From NCBI RefSeq assembly GCF_004216755.1, contig NZ_SGWZ01000005.1, positions 167,026 through 231,025 of the forward strand: a stretch of 64,000 nucleotides of DNA, given 5' to 3'. The position numbers were made by a program, and so were the translations under genes. The stretch comes from Kerstersia gyiorum. Lineage in GTDB: Bacteria; Pseudomonadota; Gammaproteobacteria; Burkholderiales; Burkholderiaceae_B. The notes beneath the pieces are model-generated. The model made no database searches. It had not been told where the DNA came from and worked only from the letters and a program-made list of their open reading frames with translations. Below are positions 18,177 to 27,011 of this stretch, piece by piece. Every line of letters starts with the position of its first letter. Position 1 is the stretch's first letter.

Positions 18177-19057
18177 ATCACGCGGTTCAGGATATCGTCA
18201 TCATCACCGGCATATCCGGCTCCGGCAAATCCGTCGCGCTGCGCATGCTGGAGGATTCAGGCTACACCTGTATCGACAACCTGCCCATCCGTTATCTGCA
18301 GGATTTCTGCGTCGACCTGAATTCACAGCCTCCCAGCCATGCCGCCGTCGCCATCGACGCACGCACGCCTGGTGAAATCGAAGACCTGCCGCAGGTGCTT
18401 ACCGCCATCCGCGCCATGGGCATCCCCTTGCGCGTGATCTTCCTGGATGCCAGCACCGAAGCGCTGGTGCAGCGCTACTCGGAATCGCGCCGGCGCCACC
18501 CGCTGACCGACAGGCTGTCGGCCTACGGCAAAACGCTCACCCTGACGGAATGCATCCAGCAGGAACGTGAACTGCTGGCGCCATTGCGCGAGCAGGAACA
18601 CATCATCGACACCTCCTATCTCAGCCCCGCGCAACTACGCCACTGGATAGGCCAGGTCGTGCAGGTCGAACGCCTGCCGCTGCTGCTGACTTTCGAATCC
18701 TTCGCCTACAAGATCGGCGTACCCAGTGACGCCGATCTGGTCTTCGATGCCCGCTGCCTGCCCAATCCGCACTACGACGCGGCATTGCGGCCGCTGACCG
18801 GCAAGGATGCACCCGTGGCCAAATGGCTGGAAGGCTACGCCCAGGTTGGCGAAATGATCGACGACATCTATGGCCTGGTGCGCAAGTGGCTGCCCCGCTA
18901 CATGCAGGACACCCGCAGCTACCTGACGGTTGCGGTCGGCTGTACCGGGGGCCAGCACCGTTCCGTGTATGTCGTCGAACAACTGGCCCGGCGCTTCGCT
19001 TCGCATTCCCCCTTGCTGGTACGCCACCGCTCGCCCATCCATATTCCGCGCGCATGA
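18173..19057 (+). CDS. rapZ: RNase adapter / nucleotide-binding protein RapZ
   Basis: The 294-residue protein starts with the Walker A TGISGSGKS, followed by ALRMLEDSGYTCIDNLP. A second region has FLDASTEALVQRYSESRRRHPL, and the C-terminal domain contains GCTGGQHRSVYVVE. In enterobacteria RapZ guides RNase E to the GlmZ sRNA; in betaproteobacteria the role is less studied. It is coupled by ATGA overlaps to hprK upstream and to the rlpA-like gene downstream. Confidence 0.94.
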   Translation: MNHAVQDIVIITGISGSGKSVALRMLEDSGYTCIDNLPIRYLQDFCVDLNSQPPSHAAVAIDARTPGEIEDLPQVLTAIRAMGIPLRVIFLDASTEALVQRYSESRRRHPLTDRLSAYGKTLTLTECIQQERELLAPLREQEHIIDTSYLSPAQLRHWIGQVVQVERLPLLLTFESFAYKIGVPSDADLVFDARCLPNPHYDAALRPLTGKDAPVAKWLEGYAQVGEMIDDIYGLVRKWLPRYMQDTRSYLTVAVGCTGGQHRSVYVVEQLARRFASHSPLLVRHRSPIHIPRA

Positions 19058-20013
19058 TGTACCGGTCGTCCATCATCCTGCCTGGCGCCTGCTCACCAGG
19101 CCAGACATCCGGCTCCTCGTTCCTGACGCCGCGTCCGGCCCGCCGCTGGGCCTGGATGGCACTGGCCATGCTGCTGGTATTGCTGCTGGCCGCCTGCGGC
19201 GGTTCCCCCAAGCGCGGCGGCTACTACAAGGATGATGGCCCGCATGCCCGCGTACCTGCCGATCTGGACAAGGTCCCGGATGCCGTGCCGCGCGTGGAAC
19301 CGTATGCCAGCGGCCCGAACCGGCCCTATAGCGTTTTCGGCAAGAAGTACGTACCGGACACCAGCGGTCGCGCCTACCGTAACCGTGGCACTGCCTCGTG
19401 GTATGGCAAGAAATTTCATGGCCAGCCGACGTCCAACGGCGAAACCTACGACATGTACAAGATGACGGCCGCGCACCCCACGCTGCCCATTCCCAGCTAC
19501 GCGAAGGTGACCCGCACTGCCAATGGCCGCAGCGTCATTGTCCGCATCAACGACCGCGGCCCCTTCCATGATGGCCGCATCATCGACCTTTCCTACGCCG
19601 CCGCCCACCGGCTGGACATCATCGCCCCCGGCAGTGGCGAAGTGATCGTCGAATGGATCAGCCCGGATGACATCCGGGGCAACCGGGTACCGCAACCCTC
19701 AGGCCCGTCACCCGCCGCGGTAGCCGCCGCCGTACCTGCCAGCCCGTCACCATCCACGCCGGCAATTTCTGCCGCCATGCCTGGCATCTTCCTGCAACTG
19801 GGCGCTTTCGGCTCGGCAGACAACGCCAATGCCTTCCTGGCACACATGCGCAGCGAACTCGACGATGACCCCCGCCTGAGGCTGGAACAAGGCGGCAATG
19901 GCATCTACCGTGTCCGGCTGGGCCCCTACCCCGACCGCAGCAGCGCGGAAGACGCAGCCAGCCGTATCGGCCGCCAGCTGGGCATTTCACCCTCCATTGC
20001 CCTGCAGCCCTGA
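19054..20013 (+). CDS. rlpA: RlpA-like septal/rare lipoprotein A with SPOR domain
   Basis: RlpA-type lytic transglycosylases cut naked glycan strands at the septum. The 319-residue product has a lipobox LLAAC (Cys48) after an unusually long, Arg/Trp-containing lead. A double-psi beta-barrel follows (GTASWYGKKFHGQPTSNGE, with RINDRGPFHDGRIIDLSYAAA and its catalytic-type Asp), and a C-terminal SPOR domain (IFLQLGAFGSADNANAFL to GPYPDRSSAEDAA). The start at 19054 overlaps the rapZ stop; a downstream Met at residue 35 is possible. Confidence 0.9.
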   Translation: MMYRSSIILPGACSPGQTSGSSFLTPRPARRWAWMALAMLLVLLLAACGGSPKRGGYYKDDGPHARVPADLDKVPDAVPRVEPYASGPNRPYSVFGKKYVPDTSGRAYRNRGTASWYGKKFHGQPTSNGETYDMYKMTAAHPTLPIPSYAKVTRTANGRSVIVRINDRGPFHDGRIIDLSYAAAHRLDIIAPGSGEVIVEWISPDDIRGNRVPQPSGPSPAAVAAAVPASPSPSTPAISAAMPGIFLQLGAFGSADNANAFLAHMRSELDDDPRLRLEQGGNGIYRVRLGPYPDRSSAEDAASRIGRQLGISPSIALQP

Positions 20014-20024
20014 GCCGGCCGCCC

Positions 20025-20594
20025 ATGAAGCCCGTACGCCGGTTCCGGCAACGCCTGTTGCCCTGCCTGATCCTGATCGCCCTGCTGGTGCTGGCCGCAT
20101 TCGGCTATACGCGCATCATGGGCCGGGTCGCGCCCGGCATGCCCCCTGTTGCCGAACAAGGCACTCCGAAAGCCGATCTGGTACGTGTCTATAAGTCCGC
20201 CAGGCGCCTGGAGCTCTGGCAGGGCGCTACCTTGCTCGCCAGCTACCGCATCGCGCTTGGCGGCGCGCCTGACGCCGGACACAAGCAGCAGGAAGGCGAC
20301 CAGCGCACGCCAGAAGGCAGATATGTGATCGACTGGCGCAACCCGCGCTCGCGCGCTTACCTGAGCCTGCACATTTCCTACCCCAACGCACAGGATCGCC
20401 AGGCTGCGGCTGCCGCTGGCTACCCGCCTGGCGGCGATATCATGATCCACGGCCTGCCCAACGGCTGGGGCGCTCTCGGCCCCATTCATCATTGGTGGGA
20501 CTGGACGGACGGCTGCATCGGCGTCAGCAACAACGACATGCGGGAAATCTGGTCCCTGGTTCCCAACGGCACCGTCATCGAAATCGAAGCCTGA
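20025..20594 (+). CDS. L,D-transpeptidase (YkuD/ErfK family)
   Basis: This 189-residue protein has one N-terminal membrane segment (LPCLILIALLVLAAFGYTRI) and then a YkuD domain. The catalytic motif is complete: IMIHGLPNG followed by WTDGCIGVSNNDM with the nucleophilic Cys. It would form 3-3 peptidoglycan crosslinks or anchor proteins to the wall. Position right after rlpA fits a cell-wall role. It is convergent with rsmI. Confidence 0.9.
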   Translation: MKPVRRFRQRLLPCLILIALLVLAAFGYTRIMGRVAPGMPPVAEQGTPKADLVRVYKSARRLELWQGATLLASYRIALGGAPDAGHKQQEGDQRTPEGRYVIDWRNPRSRAYLSLHISYPNAQDRQAAAAAGYPPGGDIMIHGLPNGWGALGPIHHWWDWTDGCIGVSNNDMREIWSLVPNGTVIEIEA

Positions 20595-20599
20595 GCGCA

Positions 20600-20641
20600 G
20601 GCCAGGGTGGACAATTCCGGCACTTGCCGGCTTCCCTGGCC
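20600..20641. terminator. Nested hairpins between convergent L,D-transpeptidase gene and rsmI
   Basis: GGCCAGGG (20600-20607) pairs with CCCTGGCC (20634-20641). Inside it CCGGC (20617-20621) pairs with GCCGG (20626-20630). The position between two convergent genes suggests a bidirectional terminator, although no U-tract is present. Confidence 0.4.
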
Positions 20642-20672
20642 ACCCGGAGCGCGTCACACTCGCGCCATGGCC

Positions 20673-21629
20673 TCAATCCGCTTCGTTCTTGCGCTGCAAG
20701 GCGCGACGATAAATCGCGTCGCGGTCGCCCCCTGTCACCTTCTGCGCCACCTTCACCGCGTCGCGCAGCGACAGGCTCTCCAGCAATGCATCCAGCAGCG
20801 TATCCAGGGCAGGGTCGCCCGCCTCGGCCGCCTCGTCGTCGTCATCCACAGTGGCTGCCGCACTTTCATGCAGGATCAGCACGAACTCACCCTGGCCGCG
20901 ATGCGGCTGGGCTTCCAGCCAGGCCTGTGCATCGGCAGCCGGCACCGTCGCCACTTCCTCGAAACGCTTGCTCAATTCGCGGGCAATCGTTACCCGCCGT
21001 TGCGGGCCGGCGATCTCCAGCACATCGGCCAGGGTCGCCTTGAGCCGGTGCGGCGACTCGAAAAACACCACGGGCGCGGCCAGTGCGGCCCAGCGGCGCA
21101 GCCAGCGCTGGCGCGCCATGCTTTTGTGCGGGGCAAAGCCGGCGAAAGCAAACGCCGGGTTTTCATCCGACGTCGCGCCGCTGGCCATCAAGGCGGCAAT
21201 CACTGCGCTCGGGCCCGGCACCGGCACCACCTGATAACCCGCTTCCCGCACGGCCCGCACCACGCGCGCGCCGGGGTCGCTGACCGCTGGCGCACCCGCA
21301 TCGGATACCAGGGCAACCCGCTGCCCGGCCGCCAAGCGTTCCAGAATATCCTGTGCAGCGCTGGCTTCATTGTGGCGATGCGCCGCCATCAGGGGCGTGG
21401 ACAGGCCCCAGGCGTCAAACAGGGTGCGGGTCACGCGGGTATCCTCGGCCGCCACCACATCGACCTTGGCCAGCGTCTGCCAGGCCCGCACGCTCAAATC
21501 GCCCAGATTACCGATGGGCGTGGCCACCACGTACAGGGCGGAAGCAGGCCAATGCTGCGCCATCACCTTCTCGGCGGCACGCAGCCAGGCCGAAGGCGCG
21601 GATAGGGAAATATCGGATGTCTCGTTCAT
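20673..21629 (-). CDS. rsmI: 16S rRNA (cytidine1402-2'-O)-methyltransferase
   Basis: RsmI methylates the ribose of C1402 in the ribosomal decoding centre. The 318-residue protein shows LYVVATPIGNLGDLSVRA near residue 33, VAAEDTRVTRTL, the VALVSDAGAPAVSDPGARVVR loop and VVPVPGPSAVIAALMASG, all diagnostic. The C-terminal part carries an acidic insert and the SLRDAVKVAQKVTGGDRDAIYRRAL tail. Its start region overlaps the divergent yraN start by 13 bp. Confidence 0.95.
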   Translation of the reverse strand: MNETSDISLSAPSAWLRAAEKVMAQHWPASALYVVATPIGNLGDLSVRAWQTLAKVDVVAAEDTRVTRTLFDAWGLSTPLMAAHRHNEASAAQDILERLAAGQRVALVSDAGAPAVSDPGARVVRAVREAGYQVVPVPGPSAVIAALMASGATSDENPAFAFAGFAPHKSMARQRWLRRWAALAAPVVFFESPHRLKATLADVLEIAGPQRRVTIARELSKRFEEVATVPAADAQAWLEAQPHRGQGEFVLILHESAAATVDDDDEAAEAGDPALDTLLDALLESLSLRDAVKVAQKVTGGDRDAIYRRALQRKNEAD

Positions 21630-22168
21630 CCCGCGAGGATACTATTTTCAGCGATGCTGCGTATGCGCCGCTCTGGCAACAGCTGGAGAAAGCCCAGGGC
21701 CGTGCGCGGCGCAACCGCAAGCGGCGGCTGGCACGGCAACACGCTGCACGCCTTGAGGCCATCTCGGACCCCACGCCGCCCCCGGCGCCACGCCATGCCC
21801 GGCACGGCAGCCCCGCCCGCCAGCGCGGCAACCGCGCGGAAGACCGCGCCCTGGCACACCTGCAAGCGGCCGGGCTGGTACTGCTGGCGCGCAACCTGCA
21901 ATGCCGCGCCGGAGAAATCGACCTCGTCATGCGCGACGGCCAGGAACTGGTCTTCGTGGAAGTCCGCCAGCGCAGTCATAGCCGCCATGGCGGCGCGGCG
22001 GCCAGCGTGGATGCTGGCAAGCAAAGGCGTCTGCTGGCCACCGCAGCGTGGTTTCTCCCGCAGATCAGACGCGCTCATTTCCCTGGCCGTGAACCAGGCT
22101 GCCGCTTTGATGTGCTGGCTGTGGACGGCCACACCATCCACTGGCTGAAAAGCGCCTTCCTCAGCTGA
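21617..22168 (+). CDS. yraN: YraN family (UPF0102) endonuclease-like protein
   Basis: The 183-residue product carries the predicted nuclease core in its C-terminal half: GNRAEDRALAHLQAAG, GEIDLVMRDG and FVEVRQRS, matching the E-D-ExK-like metal site (with Arg in the last motif) of Holliday-resolvase-like folds. A ~60-residue basic N-terminal extension is unusual, since typical members have ~120 residues. The start at 21617 overlaps the rsmI 5' end; a shorter start is possible but no better site was seen. Confidence 0.85.
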   Translation: MSRSSREDTIFSDAAYAPLWQQLEKAQGRARRNRKRRLARQHAARLEAISDPTPPPAPRHARHGSPARQRGNRAEDRALAHLQAAGLVLLARNLQCRAGEIDLVMRDGQELVFVEVRQRSHSRHGGAAASVDAGKQRRLLATAAWFLPQIRRAHFPGREPGCRFDVLAVDGHTIHWLKSAFLS

Positions 22169-22452
22169 CTCCTAGTGCAAGCGCAGCCCCCAGGCATGTC
22201 CACCGGCACTCAGGTTCATGGACCTGAACCATTACGCGCGCCACGAACACGACAATATTTTCCGGAAATTGACAAAAATCATCGGCCAGAACCGTAACAG
22301 ATTTGAGAATTGCACTCATTCTCCGATTGGGAATTGCCTGATTTGAAAGCTTGGGCGTGGTGGTGACCGCTTTTCCACGCTCCCGCCACACCCCCCGATT
22401 CCGCGCCCGTTTGATCGACTTCCAATCATCGCGGGACAACACCAGATAGAAC
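22169..22452 (+). promoter_or_regulatory. Upstream region of the TonB receptor gene
   Basis: This 284-bp region is the left edge of the accessory block. It contains a Fur-box-like element (annotated separately) about 130 bp before the receptor ATG, and is more AT-rich than the flanking genes around 22240-22350. I see no open frame or RNA gene. Confidence 0.5.
22305..22323. promoter_or_regulatory. Fur-box-like site before the TonB receptor
   Basis: GAGAAT and ATTCTC form perfect 6-bp arms of a 19-bp element that matches the classical Fur consensus at 13 of 19 positions by eye. The location upstream of a TonB-receptor/hemophore/Slam operon makes iron-dependent repression likely. Confidence 0.6.
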
Positions 22453-25400
22453 ATGTCTTCAGAACATTGCTCCCCGCCCAAACTCCTGGCCCTTCTCATT
22501 GCCGGCCTCGGCTGCGTATCCGGTGGTTTGCCAGCCGTTTCCGCCCAGCCATTGGCTGCGGAAATCCAGACGGCTGAACAGCACAATCCGCCACCGGCGC
22601 CCGAAAAGCCCATTCAGCCCCATCAGGATCACCAGGAACCCTCGGACGGCGTTACCCAGCTACATGCTGTCGAAGTCGTCGCCCCCGAACGCACGGACGA
22701 CGAAAAGGGCGCGGACGATGTCTTCCACAAGAACGTCTCGAACGTTTACATGGGCAAGGAAGAAATCGAACGCTACCGCATCGACGCGGCTGGAGACGTG
22801 CTCAAGGGCCTCAACGGCGTTTACAACATGAACACCCGCACCGCGGGAGGCGCCATCACGCCGAATATCCGCGGCATTTCCGGAAAGGGACGCATCCCCG
22901 TCACCATAGACGGCACGGAACAAACCGTGGATGTCTGGCAGAACAACTATGGCGTCGGTGACCGCAACTACGTCGATCCCGCCCTGTTCCGCAGCATCGC
23001 CGTCGATAAGAGCCCGGATCTCAGCCGCAACATGAAGCCGGGCGTCGGCGGCTCCATCGCCATTCGCACCATTGAAGCCAGTGACATCGTCAAGAACGGC
23101 GACACCTGGGCACTGCAGCTCAAGCTGGAAGGTGCAAACAATACGATCAAGCCACAGAACAAGCTTGACCAATTCCTGGGCAAGGACTATCGCCGCGTCG
23201 GCGGCACCGCCGATGGCGCCGGTGGCGGTTTCCAGAACGGTGAGCTCAGCCCTTACGCCTTGCTCATGGATGACGTCGAAGCCCCCAGAGACAAGGGCAG
23301 CGCCGACAATTGGCGTTTCGGTGGCGACAAGTCGGCCATGCTTACAGCAGCATTCCAGACGGACATCACCGATGGTCTGCTGAGTTACGCCTACCGCAAC
23401 AAGGGCAATTATTTCGCCGGCAAGAATGGCGTGGACGATTATCTGGACAATCCGATCTACGACATGGACAACTGCGGTATCGACTGCAAAAGTTCAGCGG
23501 CCTTTGTCCCCAACATGGGAGAGATGTATCCGGCCGGTGCAGAAGTCTTCAACAGCAATACCCGTACCGAAACACTGCTGGCCAAGAACAACTGGCACTT
23601 CGGCGACAACCAGAAACTCAGCCTGCAATACATGCGCACGGATGTGCGATTCGGCGAGATCAATCCATTCCAGTCCACCTGGGCGCTGAATTTCTATGAG
23701 TTGAACCCTGACTTCATCGACCAGCCCAAACCGCCACAAACCCAGAACATTGACTCCAAGATCCGCTCGGATACCTGGAAGCTAGGGTACGAATTCAAAC
23801 CCGAAGACAACCGCTGGGTAGATCTTGAGGCCAGTCTCTGGCGCGTCAAAACCGACAGCGTCCGTCATCAGAGTGGCGGCATGTCCCTGGCGGTCAATAC
23901 GCCCGACACCATGCACGATGCCTGGTACTGGTGCAATGTACGCAATACGACGCCATGGAGTATGGCGGAATCTACTTGCGAAGAACTGGGCGATATGTGG
24001 GGCTTCGACAAAAGCACCACGCTGGACGAAATCATCGCTGAATCCGATGCCATCTTCGGCACCGAAGGCAAGAAGATCATTTCCGGCGCACAGCAAACCA
24101 CCCAGGTGACGCGCAACGGCGCCAATCTCAGCAATCGCTTCAAGTTGGCGCCCAACTTCAATTTGACCCTGGGCGCAGACATCCAGCGCGAGAAACTCGG
24201 GGAAGAAAGCACCATCATCAACAGTGACGACCTTTTCAACATCTACGGCACTGTCACCGGACTGGCCAAACTTGCCGGGCCGCGCAGCGGCAAAAGGCAG
24301 GAATGGGGCATGACCATGACGACGGACTGGCAGCCAGTTTCCTGGCTCAATGTCCAGGCTGGCGTGCGCTATACCCGCTTCAAGGGCGAAGACACGGCAA
24401 TGTCCGAAGAACGGCAACAACGCAACGAACAGTTCGCCTGGGGCGGGGGCTTCAACGAATATATCGACGCCTACTCCCTGCCGTATTGGGAAATCGGCTC
24501 TGCGGAGTTCAAGGCGGATTATGAAAACCATATGGATCTCTTTGACCAATGGGCGAACACTATCGGAAAAGATAGCCCTTTAGGCGATCCCGCAGCCGCC
24601 CAACGCCTTCAGGAGTCACATAATGCGTTCTACAAGCAATATGGGGCAAGTACTTCTTCCGTCCGGTCAAGCTCGCAGAACGGACAGACGATTTACTACC
24701 AGTTCCGCCCCGACATCATCATTCCATTTCGCAACGGGAAACCGGATAGTTCGGCGTCAACTTTGACGCCAGGCATGTTCGATGAGAAAGTCAGCACGCC
24801 TCAGGCAACGGAAGGCGAATACTACAAATACCTGATGGGCGGCCAACAGCCTGTATCCATCACCTACGAAGAATGGAAGCTGCTCCCTAGCACTACCCGC
24901 CAAGTCACGACCGCCGCAGGGGAGTTCGACCCTAACGGAGCTCACTCCGGAGCGTTGAAAGCCATCACCCGACCCATCACCGACGACCAGAAGTGGGCCC
25001 GGCCAGAAAAACTGAAAGGCGATGCCTGGGCACCCATGCTGGCGCTGACCGTTTCGCTCAGCCCACAACAACGCCTGTTTGCCCGCTATGCGGAAATGAC
25101 GCGTTTTCCGAGTATTTACGAGGCCACGTCCACTGCCATCGACGGGCTGGTCAGCATGCCTACTGCGCCTGGCTTCGACCTCAAGCCGGAACGCAGCCAG
25201 AACTGGGAAATAGGCTATGCCTTCGATTTCACCCCGTACTGGGACAAGCTGGATTATGGCGACATCCGCCTGAGCTACTTCAGCAATACGATCAGAAATG
25301 TCATTGATACGACCGAGGCGCGGCGCATCACGCAATATGACAAGAAGATTGTCAAAGGGCTGGAGTTTCAAAGCCGTATCGACACTGGCGGCTTCTTTGC

Positions 25401-25878
25401 TTCTGCCGGTGTCACCTACCGCCTGAAAAATGTCACCTGCGATGCCGATACCGCATTTGCCTTTGATATGTACCTGCGCCGTATTCCCGAATGCATAGAG
25501 GGCGGATTTGGCGTCACGCGTTTCTACCAGTCCCAGCAGCCCAAGTATTCGATCAATGTGGATCTGGGTACGCGCCTGCTGGATCGCAAGCTTGAACTGG
25601 GCGTGCGCGGCATTTATCACAGCGATGTCAAAACCAGCCAGTACGACCGCCTGCTGCAACAGGGGCTGGCCGACATCTTCACCTTCACTGGCAAGCCTTA
25701 CCACTGGCGTCCCACGCTGCTGCTGGATGCCTATGGCCGTTATCGGATCAACGACACCCTGTCGGTCAATGCCAGTGTCACCAACCTGACCAACCGCTAC
25801 TACCTGGACCCGATGTCCAACGTCGCTGCGCCTGGTCCTGGCCGCACCGTCATGCTGGGCATGCAAGCCCTGTTCTGA
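22453..25878 (+). CDS. TonB-dependent outer-membrane receptor (hemophilin/haem-type)
   Basis: The 1,141-residue protein has a signal peptide (cleavage near AVSAQPLA), a TonB-box-like HAVEVVAP near residue 75, a plug domain (VLKGLNGVYNMNTRTAGGA, PNIRGISGKGRIPVTIDG) and a 22-strand barrel. It ends in the C-terminal Phe beta-signal GPGRTVMLGMQALF. It is larger than most siderophore receptors. With the secreted hemophilin-like protein and Slam barrel just downstream, it resembles the HphR receptor of the Acinetobacter hphA-hphR-slam cluster. The ligand (haem) is inferred from this context. Confidence 0.88.
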   Translation: MSSEHCSPPKLLALLIAGLGCVSGGLPAVSAQPLAAEIQTAEQHNPPPAPEKPIQPHQDHQEPSDGVTQLHAVEVVAPERTDDEKGADDVFHKNVSNVYMGKEEIERYRIDAAGDVLKGLNGVYNMNTRTAGGAITPNIRGISGKGRIPVTIDGTEQTVDVWQNNYGVGDRNYVDPALFRSIAVDKSPDLSRNMKPGVGGSIAIRTIEASDIVKNGDTWALQLKLEGANNTIKPQNKLDQFLGKDYRRVGGTADGAGGGFQNGELSPYALLMDDVEAPRDKGSADNWRFGGDKSAMLTAAFQTDITDGLLSYAYRNKGNYFAGKNGVDDYLDNPIYDMDNCGIDCKSSAAFVPNMGEMYPAGAEVFNSNTRTETLLAKNNWHFGDNQKLSLQYMRTDVRFGEINPFQSTWALNFYELNPDFIDQPKPPQTQNIDSKIRSDTWKLGYEFKPEDNRWVDLEASLWRVKTDSVRHQSGGMSLAVNTPDTMHDAWYWCNVRNTTPWSMAESTCEELGDMWGFDKSTTLDEIIAESDAIFGTEGKKIISGAQQTTQVTRNGANLSNRFKLAPNFNLTLGADIQREKLGEESTIINSDDLFNIYGTVTGLAKLAGPRSGKRQEWGMTMTTDWQPVSWLNVQAGVRYTRFKGEDTAMSEERQQRNEQFAWGGGFNEYIDAYSLPYWEIGSAEFKADYENHMDLFDQWANTIGKDSPLGDPAAAQRLQESHNAFYKQYGASTSSVRSSSQNGQTIYYQFRPDIIIPFRNGKPDSSASTLTPGMFDEKVSTPQATEGEYYKYLMGGQQPVSITYEEWKLLPSTTRQVTTAAGEFDPNGAHSGALKAITRPITDDQKWARPEKLKGDAWAPMLALTVSLSPQQRLFARYAEMTRFPSIYEATSTAIDGLVSMPTAPGFDLKPERSQNWEIGYAFDFTPYWDKLDYGDIRLSYFSNTIRNVIDTTEARRITQYDKKIVKGLEFQSRIDTGGFFASAGVTYRLKNVTCDADTAFAFDMYLRRIPECIEGGFGVTRFYQSQQPKYSINVDLGTRLLDRKLELGVRGIYHSDVKTSQYDRLLQQGLADIFTFTGKPYHWRPTLLLDAYGRYRINDTLSVNASVTNLTNRYYLDPMSNVAAPGPGRTVMLGMQALF

Positions 25879-25943
25879 ACCGCCTTTTGCCGGTTTTCAA
25901 ACGCAAAACCGGATGCTTACCCACTCTCACAAGGAAGCCTGTC

Positions 25944-26912
25944 ATGATGTCCAAAACCATCCTGTCCGTCGTTCTGCTCGGTGCCTTTGTGCCTGCCCAT
26001 GCGGCGGTCACCGGTGGCACCAGCAATGCCGCCCATGTTGCCCCGCAAGCCTCGACCGCACTCCCCTTCGGCGCCAATAAGCCGGGGCTCTCGCTCAATG
26101 GATCTTCACTGGTCATCAACCTGAAAGACGGCCCGATTTATCACATTGCCAAGAAGTACAGCAACGCGCCCATCAATAGCTCGCTGAGTGCCAGCGTGGA
26201 CGGATTGGCCAACCCGAAGTACCTGACGCTCAAGGATGTCAACGCCGTCGCCGGCCTGTTCACCAACCCGACCCTGGGCCAGATCTGGTACGAACAGCGC
26301 AGCCCGAATGAAGCCGTGGCAGGACAACAAACGGCCATCTTCGGGGTGTACAGCATCCGCCAGATCGCCAACCCGGCCCTGCCAGCCGCACCGAAATTCG
26401 GCGGTCTGGTGATCGCCGAGGTTCCCAACCTGCCTGCAGGCACGGCCGTCTATTTCGGCGAATGGGGGCCGCGTGCGGGCAACCCCAGCACGGGCTCCGA
26501 TACCAATCTCAACCTGAATACGGCAGACCACACGGTGTGGTACGTCGGTGAAAACGCAACGGGCAACACCAAGCACCTCAGCACCGCAAGCTATGCCGTA
26601 CTGGGGGTCAATCAGCACGTTCCCGGCCAGAATGATTTCTTCCAGGGGCAGCTGAACGCCACCTTCGGCAATCAAGACAAGGGCAGCCTGAATGGCGCAC
26701 TGACCCGGGTGTCCAACACCAGCGATGTGGTCGCATTCGATAACGTCACCATCGACAACAACGACGGGACTTTCTTCAAGGACGCCGCCGGCAACCGGAT
26801 CATTTCCGGCCAATTCTTCGGGCCTAATGCCGACGCGTTGGCAGGCTATGCCACCCGCGGCACCAGCAACCCTGCCGATGATGTCGCCTTCGGCGGCAAC
26901 AGGGTCCAATAA
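25944..26912 (+). CDS. Slam-dependent hemophilin-like secreted haem-binding protein
   Basis: This 322-residue protein has a cleavable signal peptide ending AFVPAHAA and no lipobox Cys, so it should be released. The C-terminal half reads like the 8-stranded barrel shared by Slam substrates: GTAVYFGEWGPR, HTVWYVGENATG, SYAVLGVNQH and a GQLNATFG hairpin. The N-terminal half has possible haem-ligand histidines (DGPIYHIAKKY). AAGGAAG precedes two adjacent ATGs; the first is used here. Position between a TonB receptor and a Slam gene matches hemophilin/HphA loci. Haem binding is inferred. Confidence 0.75.
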   Translation: MMSKTILSVVLLGAFVPAHAAVTGGTSNAAHVAPQASTALPFGANKPGLSLNGSSLVINLKDGPIYHIAKKYSNAPINSSLSASVDGLANPKYLTLKDVNAVAGLFTNPTLGQIWYEQRSPNEAVAGQQTAIFGVYSIRQIANPALPAAPKFGGLVIAEVPNLPAGTAVYFGEWGPRAGNPSTGSDTNLNLNTADHTVWYVGENATGNTKHLSTASYAVLGVNQHVPGQNDFFQGQLNATFGNQDKGSLNGALTRVSNTSDVVAFDNVTIDNNDGTFFKDAAGNRIISGQFFGPNADALAGYATRGTSNPADDVAFGGNRVQ

Positions 26913-27011
26913 ACCGGGCCTGCCCAAGCCACACAGGTCCCACCAACATGGCGGGGCCTGTCCCGACTCAGGAAAGCGGCACCCGCCGCAGCCGCCCTCT
27001 TTGCCTCGCTG

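Noticed and set aside
25944..26912. Reading the hemophilin-like protein as a surface lipoprotein
   Set aside because: The signal peptide ends in AHAA without a lipobox Cys, so a lipid anchor is not supported.
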